A stretch of 64,000 nt of DNA from Neoarius graeffei (lineage: Eukaryota; Chordata; Actinopteri; Siluriformes; Ariidae), in NCBI RefSeq assembly GCF_027579695.1, contig NC_083571.1:72425279-72489278 (forward strand), written 5' to 3'. Position numbers and translations under genes: made by a program. The notes under the pieces are model-generated. The model was given only the letters and a program-made list of their open reading frames with translations, was not told the origin of the DNA and did not search any database. Shown here piece by piece: positions 43,737-55,928 of the stretch. The first letter of the stretch is position 1. Every line of letters begins with the position of its first letter.

Positions 43737-44212
43737 AGGTTGATCTTCGTTTCATCTGTCCAAAGAATGTTCTTCCAGAACTGTGCTGGCTTTTTTTTTA
43801 GATGTTTTTTAGCAAAGTCCAATCTAGCCTTTTTATTCTTGAGGCTTATGAGTGGCTTGCACCGTGCAGTGAATCCTCTGTATTTACTTTCATGAAGTCT
43901 TCTCTTTATGGTAGATTTGGATATTGGTATGCCTACCTCCTGGAGAGTGTTGTTCACTTGGTTGGCTGTTGTGAAGGGGTTTCTCTTCACCATTGAAATT
44001 ATTCTGCGATCAGCCACCACTGTTGTCTTCTGTGAGTGTCCAGGTCTTTTTGCATTGATGAGTTCACCAGTGCTTTCTTTCTTTCTCAGGATGTACCAAA
44101 CTGTAGATTTTGCCACTCCTAATATTGTAGCAATTTCTCAGATGGTTTTTTTCTGTTTTTGCAGCTTAAGGATGGCTTGTTTCACCTGCATGGAGAGCTC
44201 CTTTGACCGCAT
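43737..44212 (-). pseudogene. Tc1 transposase, N-terminal half
   Basis: ATG near 44214 gives MRSKELSMQVKQAILKL, a stop, then GVAKSTVWYILRKKESTGEL and RRIISMVKRNPFTTANQV (paired helix-turn-helix domains that bind the TIR), and ILWTDETKINLF with the first catalytic D. The L1 target duplication cuts it right after this block. Its other half is at 30264-30835. Confidence 0.9.
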
Positions 44213-44630
44213 GTTTTCTTCACAGCAAAATGTTCCAAATGCAAGCACCACACCTCAAATCAACTCCAGGCCTTTTATCTGCTTAATTGAGTGACATAAC
44301 GAAGGAATTTCCCACACCTGCCCATGAAATAGCCTTTGAGTCAATTGTCCAATTACTTTTGGTCCCTTTAAAAACAGGGTGGCACATGTTAAGGAGCTGA
44401 AACTCCTAAACCCTTCATCCAATTTTAATGTGGATACCCTCAAATGAAAGCTGAAAGTCTGGACTTTATGTCCATGTCCATTATATAACTATAACCTGAA
44501 TATGTTTCAGTAAACAGGTAAAAAAAAAAACAATTTGTGTCAGTGTCCAAATATATATGGACCTAACTTTGTTATTTATTTATTATCATATGATTATACT
44601 TAAATTGCAATGATAGAATTAAAACAATTA

Positions 44631-45791
44631 CAGTACCAGTCAAAAGTTTGTGCACCCCTAGTCATTCACAGGTTTTTCTGTATTGTGACTATTCTCTACA
44701 TTGTAGAACAATACTGAAGACATCAAAACTATGAAATAACATCTGGAACATATTTGGAATTATGTAGTAAACAAAAAATACTGTTAAAAATATATGTTTG
44801 ATATTGTAGATCCTTCAACGTATCCAGCGTTTACCTTGATGATGTTTTGCACACTACTGGCATTATCTTAAACAGCTTCATGGGGTAGTGTAGGTAACAC
44901 AGTCTGTCTAAGAACTACAACAGCCCGTCTCATTAAGAACTACATTTCCCATCAGCCAACTTCCGCGTTGACCTATGTCACGCCTGGGCGGGATCACCTA
45001 CGTCACTTCCTCCGTGCGCTCATAAGTAACTGACCAACACGTCCTTCTTCCTCTTTTCCGTCTGGACACAAAGAGATTTGCTCTGCCAAGCAAACCAGAT
45101 AAAGACATCTTTTCTTTTCTTTCTTGCAAGATCCACGATTTAGCGCGATTTCTTTGTTTACCACTGGCCCTGGTAAAAATCCAGAATCGCGCGATTTTAA
45201 ACTCAGAGTTACAACTGGTTTTGTTTGTCTATCAGTAACGTTACCAAACTGCCGCCCAAAGCAATTTTAATTTAAAGTTAGGAGCAATCAGATTCCTCCT
45301 AGTTAAAGCACTGTGCACATTATTTGATCAGAGACTTCTTTTCATCATGAGCGACCACGCGTCAGACCAAGAAATCCTCTGCTTTCCATGGAAGCAACTC
45401 ACGTGCTCCACAACGGTGAAACTCCAAAAGTCTCAGAACATCTTCTCATAATCTCGCGTACAGACGAGATGCTGAAGTAAGACTGGCATTTGGGCAAAAC
45501 CTAGTCTTAAGAATTAGCTTTTATGAAGCAGTGTGAATTTAAACTCAGGAACGGTTTAATTGTGTACACTGTAAACACTTAGGATGTTGAATTGATGATT
45601 GTTCTATTTTGTTTTGACCTCTCAGTTGTTTTAATAGATAGGCTGTTGCATGCTTTCTTCTATTCCTTCCTAACACTCTTAATTTCATTCTTACACATAT
45701 TTTGACCTCATCAAGGTTTCAGTGGATTTAGTAATGTATAAGCTAGTGAATTAGCAATCAGAGCTAATTCTTTTGCTGTAGGCTACAGGCC

Positions 45792-45856
<65 letters not shown>

Positions 45857-46754
45857 CGTGGAGTTAGCTACCAGAGCTAATTCTTTTGTTTCCACCATGT
45901 GGACACAAACACACCTTAGCTAGCCATCCAGGCTAACTTTTTGTTCAGGCCACACACAGGCTAACTCTTTGTTCAGGCCACGTGGACACACACAGGCACA
46001 CCTTAGCTAGCCATCCAGGCTAACTCTTTGTTCAGGCCACGTGGACGCGCACACACACACACACGCTCATCAAGTATATATCATATTTGTATATATTTCC
46101 ACTGCTATTATTCATTTTTTATCTTTGTTATAATAAATTCAATTATTATTGAAACTGTGTGTTTATTTGTTGTGCTAAATATTCTTTGAAGTCATCCAAT
46201 CTCAAAAGAATTCCAAGGTGCATGTGAGTTATGTAATATGGTAAGTGATCATAATAATTTGGAATATACCATAATTTAGCTGCTTGATAATTTATTATTA
46301 AGTATCAAAATTAATGGTATTATTAATGAGACTGATTCAATGAGAACGATTCAATAGTATGATTCAATGAGACTGATTTAATGATTTAATAAGGCTGACT
46401 TAAAGGTATTATTTAATTAGACTGATTTAATGACTTAATGAGACTGATTTCATGAGATTGATCACTTAATTACTAATTGTACCTACAGTAGTCACCTGGA
46501 ACACTTTTCAATTAAAAGGTATGCCTCATCAAAAGGAAATGAGTAGAATTTCTTGCATTTTTAATGCACTTGAGATCAAATAGTAAATAATAAAAATGCA
46601 GTGAATAGCCCAATTCCACAATTGTAGTAATGTCAACTATGTAAAGAGAAACGACATCCGTCATTATTTTAAGACATGACATGACTTTTAATTAATAAAA
46701 ATAAAGAAAAAAACCCACTGCATTAGGTATGACCAGACTTTTGACTGGTACTGT
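44631..46754. mobile_element. Short Tc1-type element split by solo LTR
   Basis: TIRs CAGTACCAGTCAAAAGTTTG (left) and CAGACTTTTGACTGGTACTG (right, ending about 46754). Without the solo LTR at 44889-46487 it is about 0.5 kb and has no coding sequence, so it is an internally deleted copy. A related copy lies at 47879-48542. Confidence 0.75.
44889..46487 (+). mobile_element. 1.6 kb solo LTR
   Basis: TGTAGGTAACACAGTC...AATTGTACCTACA with 4 bp duplications GTAG at 44885-44888 and 46488-46491. It is the reverse complement of the LTRs at 53205-54879 and 60486-62117 and so belongs to the same family. It includes a (CT)n(CA)n run at 45793-45853, GCTAAC(T)-rich near-repeats at 45900-46030, and AATAAA near 46132. 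Confidence 0.9.
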
Positions 46755-46756
46755 AT

Positions 46757-47530
46757 ATTCAATAGGGTTGAGGTCAGGACTTGTTTTAAGCTTAATGTTA
46801 TCCTGCTTTACCCATTGCACATCTAGCTTTAACATGTGCTTGAGGTCATTGTCCTGTTGTAACACCCAATTGCATCCAAGTTTGCTGAAGAATTCTGAGG
46901 TAGTCCTCCTCCATTATTCCATCCACTTTGTGCAATGCATCAGTAAAACAGCCCCAGAGCATGGTGCTACCACCACTATGCTTAACAGTTGGTACATTGT
47001 TCTTAGGGTTGCCTGCCTTACCTTTACTCCTCCAAGTAAACCTTCTGATGTTTGTGGTCAAATAACTCAATCTTTGTCTCATCTGATCATAAAACTTTCC
47101 TCAAGAAAGCTTTTTTTGTCCATGTGATCAGCTACAAACTTTAGTTTGAAGATATCAATTTTGGAGCAGAGGCTTCAGTCTAGGATGGCACCTTATCAGT
47201 TCATGGCAATGTGCGTCTCGCATAACTGTAGTCAGTGTTTCCGGCAGATTCCAGTTCATGGCAGGTCTGTACCTTGGTGGTTCCTGGGTTGTTTCTGATC
47301 ACCCAAACCAATTTCCACTCAGCTGAAGAGGACAGCTTGGGTCTTCTTCCAGACCTTGACAAAGTGGCTTCACTTCCCAGTAACATGTACTAATGTACAG
47401 TTTGAACTGATGATGTTGGAATCTGCAGTTGTTTAGAAACAGCTCCATGTGACATTTGAGTGTGTAAATCAATAATCCTCTTTCTCAGATCTGCACTGAG
47501 CTCCTTGGACTTTCCCATTGTACTGTGTGT
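46757..47530 (-). pseudogene. Tc1-like transposase remnant
   Basis: The minus strand holds scattered transposase blocks: from 47386 SGRRPKLSSSAEWKLVWVI and a helix-turn-helix region; from 47082 RRFTWRSKGKAGNP, VPTVKHSGGSTMLWGCF; and near 46760-46800 SPDLNPIE with the last catalytic position. It lies between two short TIR elements and has no clear ends of its own. Heavily broken. Confidence 0.75.
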
Positions 47531-47878
47531 TGGTCAATCTAGTGAGCATCAATCAAACCTTTTTTATGTTGTGCACAGAGAAGCTACCAGCTGCAGTCAA
47601 TCATCATCAATAACAAGAAGTTAAGAGGCCTTGGTCTTGGAGAGTTAAAGACATTTTGGAGTATTCAGCACCATTGAAGTAATAATGTTAATAATTAATA
47701 ATGTGTGTTGTACAATCATTCTGCCACGGAAAAATAACAGTTCCCAATATTGCCATGACATTCATGTCCATGATGAGTGTATGTAAATGTCTGACCACAA
47801 TTGTAAATACATTGTGTTTAAAACAATTTTCTTTTATTTTATAAAAATAGTTCATCATGTACACTGCATGTGAATACA

Positions 47879-48542
47879 GTACCAGTCAAAAGTTTTGTCA
47901 CACACCTTGTAATTCAATGTTTTTTCTTTATTTTTATCAATTAAAAGACATTTCATCTCATCATCTCTAGCTGCTTTATCCTGTTCTACAGGGTCGCAGG
48001 CAAGCTGGAGCCTATCCCAGCTGACTATTGGCGAAAGGCGGGTACACCCTGGACAAGTCGCCAAGTCATCACAGGGCTGACACATAGACACAGACAACCA
48101 TTCACACCTACGGTCAATTTAGAGTCACCAGTTAACCTAACCTGCATGTCTTTGGACTGTGGGGGAAACCGGAGCACCTGGAGGAAACCCACGCGGACAC
48201 GGGGAGAACATGCAAACTCCACACAGAAAGGCCCTCGCCGGCCACGGGGCTCGAACCCGGACCTTCTTGCTGTGAGGCGACAGCACTAACCACTACACCA
48301 CCCTGCCGCCCAAGACATTTCGTGTCTTTAATAATCATTTCATGACTGAAGAATCTAAAATCTGAAACATTTTTTGGATTTTTAAAAACATTTTTGTTTA
48401 CCACATAATTCCATATATGTTCCAGATGTTACCTCATAGTTTTGATGTCTTCAGTGTTGTTCTACAATGTAGTGAATTATCACAATACAGAAAAACCTGT
48501 GAATGAGTAGAGTAGGGGTGTACAAACTTTTGACTGGTAGTG
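47879..48542. mobile_element. Short Tc1-type element with SINE
   Basis: TIRs AGTACCAGTCAAAAGTTTTG and CAAACTTTTGACTGGTAGTG. About 0.3 kb without the SINE at 47955-48311. Same family as 44631-46754. Confidence 0.75.
47955..48311 (-). mobile_element. tRNA-derived SINE, copy 5
   Basis: Minus-strand copy with 10 bp duplications AAGACATTTC at 47945-47954 and 48312-48321. Slightly shorter than copies 1 and 3 because of an internal GAATGTGAGT deletion. Confidence 0.95.
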
Positions 48543-48701
48543 TATTATGTTTTTAAGCATAATACTTCAGTGAACATTAAATATCTTAATATTTAAATTG
48601 TCAATAAGAGCCTGATGCATTTTTTATATCTTTCAGGCTTGTGATTCTAATGATTGTGGGGAGTCTGGTGAGTTTTGGGAGAAAGTAAAGTAATGACTCA
48701 C

Positions 48702-48790
48702 CTGAATCTGCAGGTAGCAGAGGTAGAGTGTTCTCAGTCCAGTGGCAAAGTGTAGCATATGGAGCAAGAAAATGGGATATTTAACCAGAG
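48702..48790 (-). promoter_or_regulatory. Possible promoter and 5' exon of mucin gene
   Basis: On the minus strand a TATA-like TTAAATATCC at about 48776-48785 is followed by untranslated-looking sequence and a consensus donor CAG|GTGAGT at 48701-48702. The mucin ATG exon needs an upstream exon, since an acceptor precedes it. This is the best non-repeat candidate I see in the 19 kb upstream. Inference; no cDNA seen. Confidence 0.4.
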
Positions 48791-48916
48791 GGTGTAACAA
48801 GGGTGTCATAATGCTAAACGCATGATGTCAAAAGGGCCTGGGAGCCAATCACAGCTTGGCTGACAACCTGAAAAACAACATTATTAACAAATGATGTCAC
48901 ATCACACACACATCAC

Positions 48917-49280
48917 ATTATCTCTAGCCGCTTTATCCTTCTACAGGGTCGCAGGCAAGCTGGAGCCTATCCCAGCTGACTACGGGCGAAAGGCGGGGTA
49001 CACCCTGGACAAGTTGCCAGGTCATCACAGGGCTGACACATAGACACAGACAACCATTCACACTCACATTCACACCTACGGTCAATTTAGAGTCACCAGT
49101 TAACCTAACCTGCATGTCTTTGGACTGTGGGGGAAACCGGAGCACCCGGAGGAAACCCACGCAGACACGGGGAGAACATGCAAACTCCACACAGAAAGGC
49201 CCTCGCCGGCCCCGGGGCTCGAACCCAGGACCTTCTTGCTGTGAGGTGACAGCGCTAACCACTACACCACCGTGCCGCCC
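48917..49280 (-). mobile_element. tRNA-derived SINE, copy 6
   Basis: Near full-length minus-strand copy, from TATCTCTAGCCGCTTTATCC to ACCACCGTGCCGCC. Flanking duplications are not clear because the left flank is CA-rich. Confidence 0.9.
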
Positions 49281-50254
49281 ACCCCAGGAATATTAACCAG
49301 AAAACACTTCACTATGTTGACACGCAAGGTTCGTTTGACTAAAGACACCAGAGACCAAAGTTATGAAAATACAAAAAGGCCATTTTATTTTGGTACAATG
49401 TTTACAAAATAATTCTTTTCTTTACTTCACAATCACTTTCATTCACACTCCAAAGGACTAACCAACATGCATGTGGGGCAAGGGTAAGGGAAAAATCAAT
49501 ATTAACAGGGCCGAGGCCTACCAGCAGGGGGCAAGATACCAGGAGACGGAGAAGAGATCCAAAAAAAAGCACACCATGCAAGCCCACATGTCACACTCAC
49601 TACAAACCAAATCAAAATAAATCAAATAAAATCAAAAACAAAAAAGAAGAATTCCACACAGGCACACGTGAACACACACGGACAATAGAGAAATACCACC
49701 ACCTAAGGAATCAGCTGCCACCCCGCCTTGGGCCCACAGTACCTGAAAAGTAAATAAAGAAAAAAAAGATATGAAGAGAGAGAATCAAACAAAAATAACA
49801 CAGCTAGATCACAACAAACTAACCAATTAAAATGCACAACCACACACGATGTAAACTAAAGGAGGGAAACTACGTGGACCACTGATGATCCACAGCTTGC
49901 AATAGCCTCCCACCAGTACTGGCATACAATTGGCAACCAAAGGCTGCTTGCCACGGCAGAAAAGGTTGGCAGACGTGGTACTAACCACACACAAATTCAC
50001 ATAAAATAAGTTCTCATAAACATTAAACCATATAAACAAAATAAATAAAATAATAAAAAGGCATTAACATAAATCAGGCCCAATAAGATAGCCCACTGGC
50101 TATCCACAAAGAGCCTCCTGCCAGCAGGTAAAGCCTGAGCAGGACTAAAACAAAATAAAACAAAAATACCCAATTTAACAGAAAAGAAAATCCCTCATAC
50201 CACACTCCAAACACACATTTATTATAAATGAATGATGATCAGGCACCCAAACAG

Positions 50255-50286
<32 letters not shown>

Positions 50287-51296
50287 ACCCTACAAAAGTT
50301 AAAACTAATGTAAAAGGGCTGTGGTGGTTTCGCAGCCCTCCTCATGCAGGCAGCTGCACCAATCAGAGAAAACAGCACTTAGCAGAAACGCGCTGGCAAG
50401 AACAGCAGCAAACCCGGACCAAAACCGGCAACACCACACGATCCAAAACTCCTCGCCTAATCCCAGCGAGGCTCACAGAATTCCATGGGTCATCTGCACT
50501 TAATACAGACACCAAAAAAAACATTCGGAAGTCGCTGCACACAAAATGCACAGCTGGACAAGACCGGGGGGAAGCCAAACAGTAGATCACTGAAAGCAAC
50601 CAAAACCGGTCACAAATAAACGGGAAAGGGTGTAACAGGAAACAGCAAGGGAGGGAGTCGTCACACCTCCCGAGTTCAAAATCACTCTACCATAAATAGG
50701 CTCGTGACGCACGCCATTAATTAATTGGACTGGCCCCTCCCAATGCAGCCAGATCCCAAGGAAACTGCGGAGCAAGAGGTAATTCCACCTGCTACATATA
50801 TACTGAGACCACACTCTAGTGTCACCTTTCTTTAAGCAAAGTTAACAAACAAGCCTTAAAGCAAATAAAGGGGAAAAACTGTGTGTATTGTGTGCATGTC
50901 TGTGGCCCCATAATTAATTTCTCCACTTTTTGACTGCCCCAATGCTATCTCAGGCCTCTTTTTTTCTGAAGTGGAATATTTGTATTACAGTAAATGTGTA
51001 CTATTACAGTAATAAGTAGTATTATGTATCAGTAAATATGACAAACAAATGTGAGCTTTTGGAATATGATAAATTACATAGTTCCTGACGTAGCTTACAG
51101 TATGTTCTCAAATCATTTGCCAGGAGTTTCTTGCCAGTGTTGGTGTATAAACTATATCCTTTTTTCTGTTTTTCATCAATAATATTACATTTAACACTCA
51201 TCATGACAAACAGACAGCTTGTTCAATGTTGAGTGCAGGATGTTTTGTCATTCTTCCTTCGCTGTTAGTGATAGCTTTATTTGTGATAAGTGTATA
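49281..51296. other. Unassigned region, no gene recognised
   Basis: No frame here resembles a family I know. On the minus strand an AATAAAATGG near 49383-49392 and a GT-rich, TATA-like area near 50690-50700 (CCTATTTATGG) could be parts of an LTR or gene. A (CA)n run lies at 50262-50289. From 50830 to 51296 I see nothing beyond AT-rich DNA. Confidence 0.35.
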
Positions 51297-51593
51297 TGTG
51301 GCAACGGGTGCGTGGCCAACTGTCAGTCTGTGAATGGAGGGTGGAGTCAGGGAAGGTGAGTGGTCATGTCACCACACCTGTTATCAATTAACGTGTGTTT
51401 GTGTGTCTCCTTCAGTGACTGCGCCGATAAAAGGAGGGTGAGAAGGGGAGGATGGCACTGAAGACTTGCTACTAGCCTATGTGTGTGAGAGTGTCTACGT
51501 TGTGTGCTGTAAAGCAGCAATAAAGGAAGAGTTAAATCGCAAACAACCACCTGCCATGCTTCTGTGCTCCACCCACACCAGAGTCTCGCTACA
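51297..51593 (+). mobile_element. Gypsy copy 2 5' LTR
   Basis: TGTGGCAACGGGTGCG...GTCTCGCTACA. TATA-like GATAAAAGG near 51427, AATAAAGGAAG near 51520. Related to the 17995-18314 LTR but clearly diverged. Confidence 0.9.
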
Positions 51594-51594
51594 G

Positions 51595-51612
51595 TGGTGC
51601 CGAAACCTGGGA
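51595..51612 (+). other. Primer-binding site, gypsy copy 2
   Basis: TGGTGCCGAAACCTGGGA directly follows the LTR terminal CA plus one base; one base differs from copy 1. Confidence 0.75.
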
Positions 51613-51634
51613 GAGTGCAAAAGGGAACAGCCCC

Positions 51635-52500
51635 ATGGAGTCCTCGCCATTTAAGGAGCTGATCCATGCCCTCGCCACAGCCCAGCAGAACCAGCACCAA
51701 GTGCTGGTCGCCCTCCAGAAGGAGCAGGAACAATGGTTTGAAGCCTTGGTGCTGGCCCAACAGGAGGACCGCCAGGCATTCCGGCACCTGCTCGCGTCGG
51801 CAGGGCCCACGACCGCCACCGGAGCAGACCCTCCCCACCTCACCCTAACGAAGATGGATCCGCACGATGACCTGGAAGCCTTCCTCGTGCTCTTCGAGCA
51901 GGCAGCGGAGGTGTGGGGTTGGCCAGTGGACCAGTGCGCGGTGCGCCTCCTTCCCCTGCTGATGGGAGAGGCTCAACTGGCCACACTGCAGCATCCTGCC
52001 GACAGCCAGCTCATCTACACGGGCCTTCGAAGAGCCATCCTCCAGCATGTCGGCCACTCCCCAGAGCAACAACGGCAGTGCTTCCGCTCGCTGCACTTGG
52101 AGGAGGTTGGCCGGCCGTTCGCGTTTGGGCAGCAACTCTGGGATGCCTGCTGGCAGTGGCTGAGGGCAGATGACTCCGATGCCGAGGAAGTGATCGACCT
52201 GGTGGCAGTGGAGCAATTCGTTGCGTGACTTCTGGAAGGAATGGCAGAGTGGGTCCAGTGTCATCGCCTGGCATCACTGGAGCAGGCAATCAAGCTGGCA
52301 GAGGACCACATGGCAGCAGTTCCGACAGCAGGTTGGTGTGTCTCCTCTTCTCCTCTCTCTTCTCCCTCTCCCTCTGTTTCCCGTCCTCGCCCCATTCCCC
52401 CACTGCGGAGGCGGGGGCCTGGTCCCCCCCAGCTGGCCCGGTGCACCCATGGTGTCCTCCCGTTTCCCCTTTCCTTGTCTGTGTCTCCTCCTCCCCCTCA
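51635..52500 (+). pseudogene. Gypsy copy 2 gag
   Basis: ATG 51635 (MESSPFKELIHALATAQQ) opens a gag frame of 197 codons, the better preserved of the two. Blocks: LAQQEDRQAFRHLLASAG, LFEQAAEVWGWPVDQCAVRL, ILQHVGHSPEQQ, EEVGRPFAFGQQLWDACW. A stop at 52226 interrupts it, and the reading goes on as EGMAEWVQCHRLASLEQAIK in a shifted frame. The following serine/proline-rich, C/T-rich stretch leads to the zinc knuckle. Confidence 0.85.
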
Positions 52501-53204
52501 GGTGAGTGATGTTCGTAACACCAGTGCAGAGGGAGAGCCTGGGCCAGTGTGCTGGCGCTACGGGGAGCCGGGACATCTCCAACATCAGTGCTCCGTGATG
52601 GAGGTGGGTATGGTGGTCCGGGTACCCGACGCGCCAGAAACCGCCCTCAATCGGACCGGAGCGTATCGAATACCAGTAAGTGTCCAAGGGGATACGTATC
52701 AGGCTTTGATGGATTCTGGCTGTAATTAGACCTCAATCCACCAAAGCCTGGTGCAAGGTGAGGCATTGGGGAGAGCACAAATGGTGAAGGTGTTTTGTGT
52801 GCACGGGGATGTTCATAACTACCCTTTGGTGTCCGTCCACATTCTATTTCAAGGGGAAAAATATAGTGTAAAGGCGGCGGTTAATCCTCGTCTCACCCAC
52901 TCACTAATTTTGGGGACTGATTGACCGGGCTTTAAGGAATTAATGATGCACATAGTGAAGAGTGGGTCCTGCTGTAATTCAGCTAGGGAAAGCCCCGGAG
53001 TAGCATTGGCAGGAGAAGCTGTCACAGAGCCATCTACGTCAGCACCACGTCAGGGCAATATGCGGAGTGAGGAGCACCCCACCCCTCCTCCCTCTCTCAG
53101 GGATTTCCTTGGGGATTTCCCATTAGAGCAGTCACGAGACGGGACTCTGCGGCATGCATTTGAGCAAGTGAGAGTAATCGATGGTCAAATTCTCCAGCCA
53201 AATG
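52500..53204 (+). pseudogene. Gypsy copy 2 zinc knuckle and protease
   Basis: CWRYGEPGHLQHQCS near 52549-52593 is a CCHC knuckle. The retropepsin has LMDSGCN at about 52708-52727 as the active-site triad, a stop right after it (52728), and LILGTD near 52900 with another stop replacing the following W. The linker ends RVIDGQILQPNV at the insertion point of the 1.6 kb-LTR element. Confidence 0.85.
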
Positions 53205-54684
53205 TGTAGGTGCAATTGGTAATTGAGTGATCAATCTCATTAAATCAGTCTCATTAAGTCTGAAGGTCTCATTACATAATTAAATCAGTCTCATTGGATC
53301 AGTCTCATTAATTGATACCATTAATTTTGGTGCTTAATAATAAATTACCAAACAGCTAAATTATGGTATATTCCAAATTATTATGATCACTTACCGTATT
53401 ACATAACTCATATGCACCTTGGAATTCTTTTGAGATTTGGCCGACTTCAAAAGTATTGGAACAACACAATAAACACACAGTTTCAATAATAAATGAATTT
53501 ATTATAACAGAGATAAAAATGAATAATGTCAATTGAAATATATACAAATATGATATATACTTGATGAGCGTGTGTGTGCGTGCATGTGTGTTTTATCTGA
53601 GATATGTGTGTCACCACATGGAAAAGAATTAGCTCTGAGTTGCTAGCTAAGATGTGTTTGTGTGTGTGTGTCCACGTGGTGTAGGCCTTGTGGCTTAAGC
53701 AAAAGGTTAGCCTAGCTTGCTAACGAGACAAAAGAATGCTAGCTAAGATGCATTTGTGAGGCCTGTGTGTGTGGCCTGAACAAAGAGTTAGCATGGATTG
53801 ATAATTAGACAAAAGAATTAGCCATATGTGGCTAGCTAAGGCCCGAGGATCCTACCTCATGGAGTTAAGACAAAAGGTATGTATGTGAGTGTGGAGGGGG
53901 GCCGCCACGTGTTCCCTTGAGACAATACACTTAGCCCTGGATGCTAATGGGACAAAAGAATTAGCCGTAGGCTAATTTCACTAGCTTATAACAGTACTAA
54001 ATCCACTGAAATCTTGATGCGGTCAAGATACGTGTAATAATGAAATTAAAGTGTTAGACAGGAATAGAGAGAGAGCGCATGCAAAGCCTATCTATTAAAC
54101 AATTGAGAGATTAAAACAAAATAGAACAATCATCAATTCAACACGCTGCGTGTCTACAGTGTAAACAATTAAACCGTTCCTGAGTTTAAATTCACACTAC
54201 TTCAATAAAACTAATTCCTAAGACTAGTTTTTCTGCCCAAATGCCAGTCTTACTTCAGTATCTCGCCTCTACGCGAGATTATGAGAAGATGTTCTGAGAC
54301 TTTTGGAATTTCACCGTTGAGGAGCACGTGAGTCACATCTGTGAAGGCAGAGGATTTCTTGGTCCGACGCATGGTCGCTCATGATGAAAAGAAAGTCTCT
54401 GATCAGACAATGTGCACAGCTTTTTTTTTTTATATTAGAAGGATCCGGTCGCTTCTAACTTTTAAATTAACTGCTTGGCGGCAGTTTGGTACGTACTTGA
54501 TGATAGACAAACAAACCAGCTGTAACTCAAGCTGAGTTTAAAAATCGCACGATCCTAGGATCTACCATGGCCAAAGATGAAAGAAAAGTGCGAAACTCTG
54601 ATTCTTGAGGAAAAGAAAAGACGTCTTTATCTTGGGTTTTCTGGTGCAGGGTATCTCTTTGTGTCCAGATGGCTTGACATCCAC

Positions 54685-54726
<42 letters not shown>

Positions 54727-54879
54727 GGAAGCATTGTTCCGTTACTTATGCCTTCAGGGAGGATGTGACATTGGTCATCCCGCCCCGGCGTGACGCAGGT
54801 CAACGCGGAAGCTGGTGATGGGAGTTGTAGTCCTTAAAGGGACTGTGTTGTAGTTCTTAGATGGACTGTGTTACCTACA
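53205..54879 (-). mobile_element. 3' LTR of the gag-only element
   Basis: 1675 bp, nearly identical to 60486-62117. On the minus strand it reads TGTAGGTAACACAGTCC...CAATTGCACCTACA. Includes a (GA)n run at 54690-54726 that is much shorter in the other LTR (61949-61962), which accounts for part of their length difference. Confidence 0.9.
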
Positions 54880-55161
54880 TTCCCCCTTTTGGTCTCAGGG
54901 GTATGATGGAGTCGTAGCACTGAGAGCACAGTACCGTACAGTCCACGTGTCCATAGTCCTTGAGGTAGCCTTGCTCTGTACAGTCCATGGTGTCCTGTGA
55001 AAACTGTGTAAACTCATGAGTTCCAGTAAGACAGTTGGAAGCAGAGGCATTTTGGGCATATACTCAGGCTATGGGCATTTTGGGCATATAATCACTCTAT
55101 CTAACTAGGTCAAAGTCACATCTAAAAAAAAATTAAACACTGAACATGAAACACATATACT

Positions 55162-55560
55162 TCATTTCCTATGCATAAAAAAACAAGAAAAGAGAAGAAA
55201 TGAGGGAAGGAAAGAAGTATTAGTGTTTGGGTTGGTGAATGTGACTGGGAATGTCAGTGTACGCTTATGGGTGAGTGAGGCGTACAAGCTAGGTGGACAG
55301 GATGGGCCTAACTGTCGTCCCCCCTTTTGGAGTGAGGACTGTTCAAAAGGCTTGATTTGATTGTTATGGAAATCGATATGAGAGCGTTTGATTGGGCCTG
55401 GATGTACTAATGCGATACGCGCCGGGGGACAGTTTTCCACGATCGAAAGGTCCCGACCAGTGTGGTAGGAACTTTTTTTTTTTTTTAAAACTCCTACCGG
55501 TTTGGTAAAGTTAAAATATAGGACTTTGTCGCCTATTTGATATTCGTGATGGGAGGCTTT
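55162..55560 (-). pseudogene. Integrase C-terminal remnant
   Basis: Across two frames on the minus strand: HHEYQIGDKVLYFNFTKPV, a poly(T) frame break at 55469-55485, then the ENCPPARIALVHPGPIKRSH segment to 55440-55162. The pattern of a DKV-aromatic strand, a W-GPF block and a basic end is the C-terminal domain of retroviral-type integrases. Nothing of RT, RNase H or the integrase core precedes it; gag sequence abuts it at about 55600. Confidence 0.7.
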
Positions 55561-55928
55561 TCGGTTGTAGTAGGCCTTTTGCCCTTTTACGCTCGTTTCG
55601 ATTTATCTGTTGAGGGGTCTGACCTCTTTTGTAACAGTTTTTTAATCTCAGCCAACTGGGCTTTGAAAGAGTCCAGCTCTGAGTGGAACTCACCAGGTTG
55701 GTCTGAGTCACTGTGTCGGTCATCTCTACCCCTACGTTTAGAGCTACGGTCGGAACGCTCCTGCCGTCTCCGGGCAGAGTGGCGATGACGGTCTTGCTGC
55801 CAACTGCCTTGTTCCCTACGACCCTTTTCATGTGATGGGCGGTTGCCATAGTCACTGTGGACTTGCCTTCGGTCCCTCTTGGCCTTACCTTGCCGATTTT
55901 TCCACTCACCCTGGTGATGGCTCGGCAA
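55511..55928 (-). pseudogene. Basic gag C-terminus (nucleocapsid-like)
   Basis: Follows the gag frame with a frame change near 55910. Arg/Lys/His-rich (KRDRRQVHSDYGNRPSHEKG, RSSKRRGRDDRHSDSD), with no zinc knuckle, then a helix (FKAQLAEIKKLLQKR). Such basic tails bind RNA. It ends in the deletion junction with the integrase remnant. Confidence 0.6.

Larger units (their letters stand above)
30011..44571 (-). mobile_element. Tc1-like transposon split by an L1
   Basis: Ends are inverted: CAGTTAGGTCCATAAATATT at the left and AATATATATGGACCTAACTT at the right, with TA before the left end. The minus strand codes for one transposase, whose two halves lie 13 kb apart because an L1 inserted between 30837 and 43734. 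Without the insertion the element would be about 1.65 kb, a normal Tc1 size. Confidence 0.9.
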
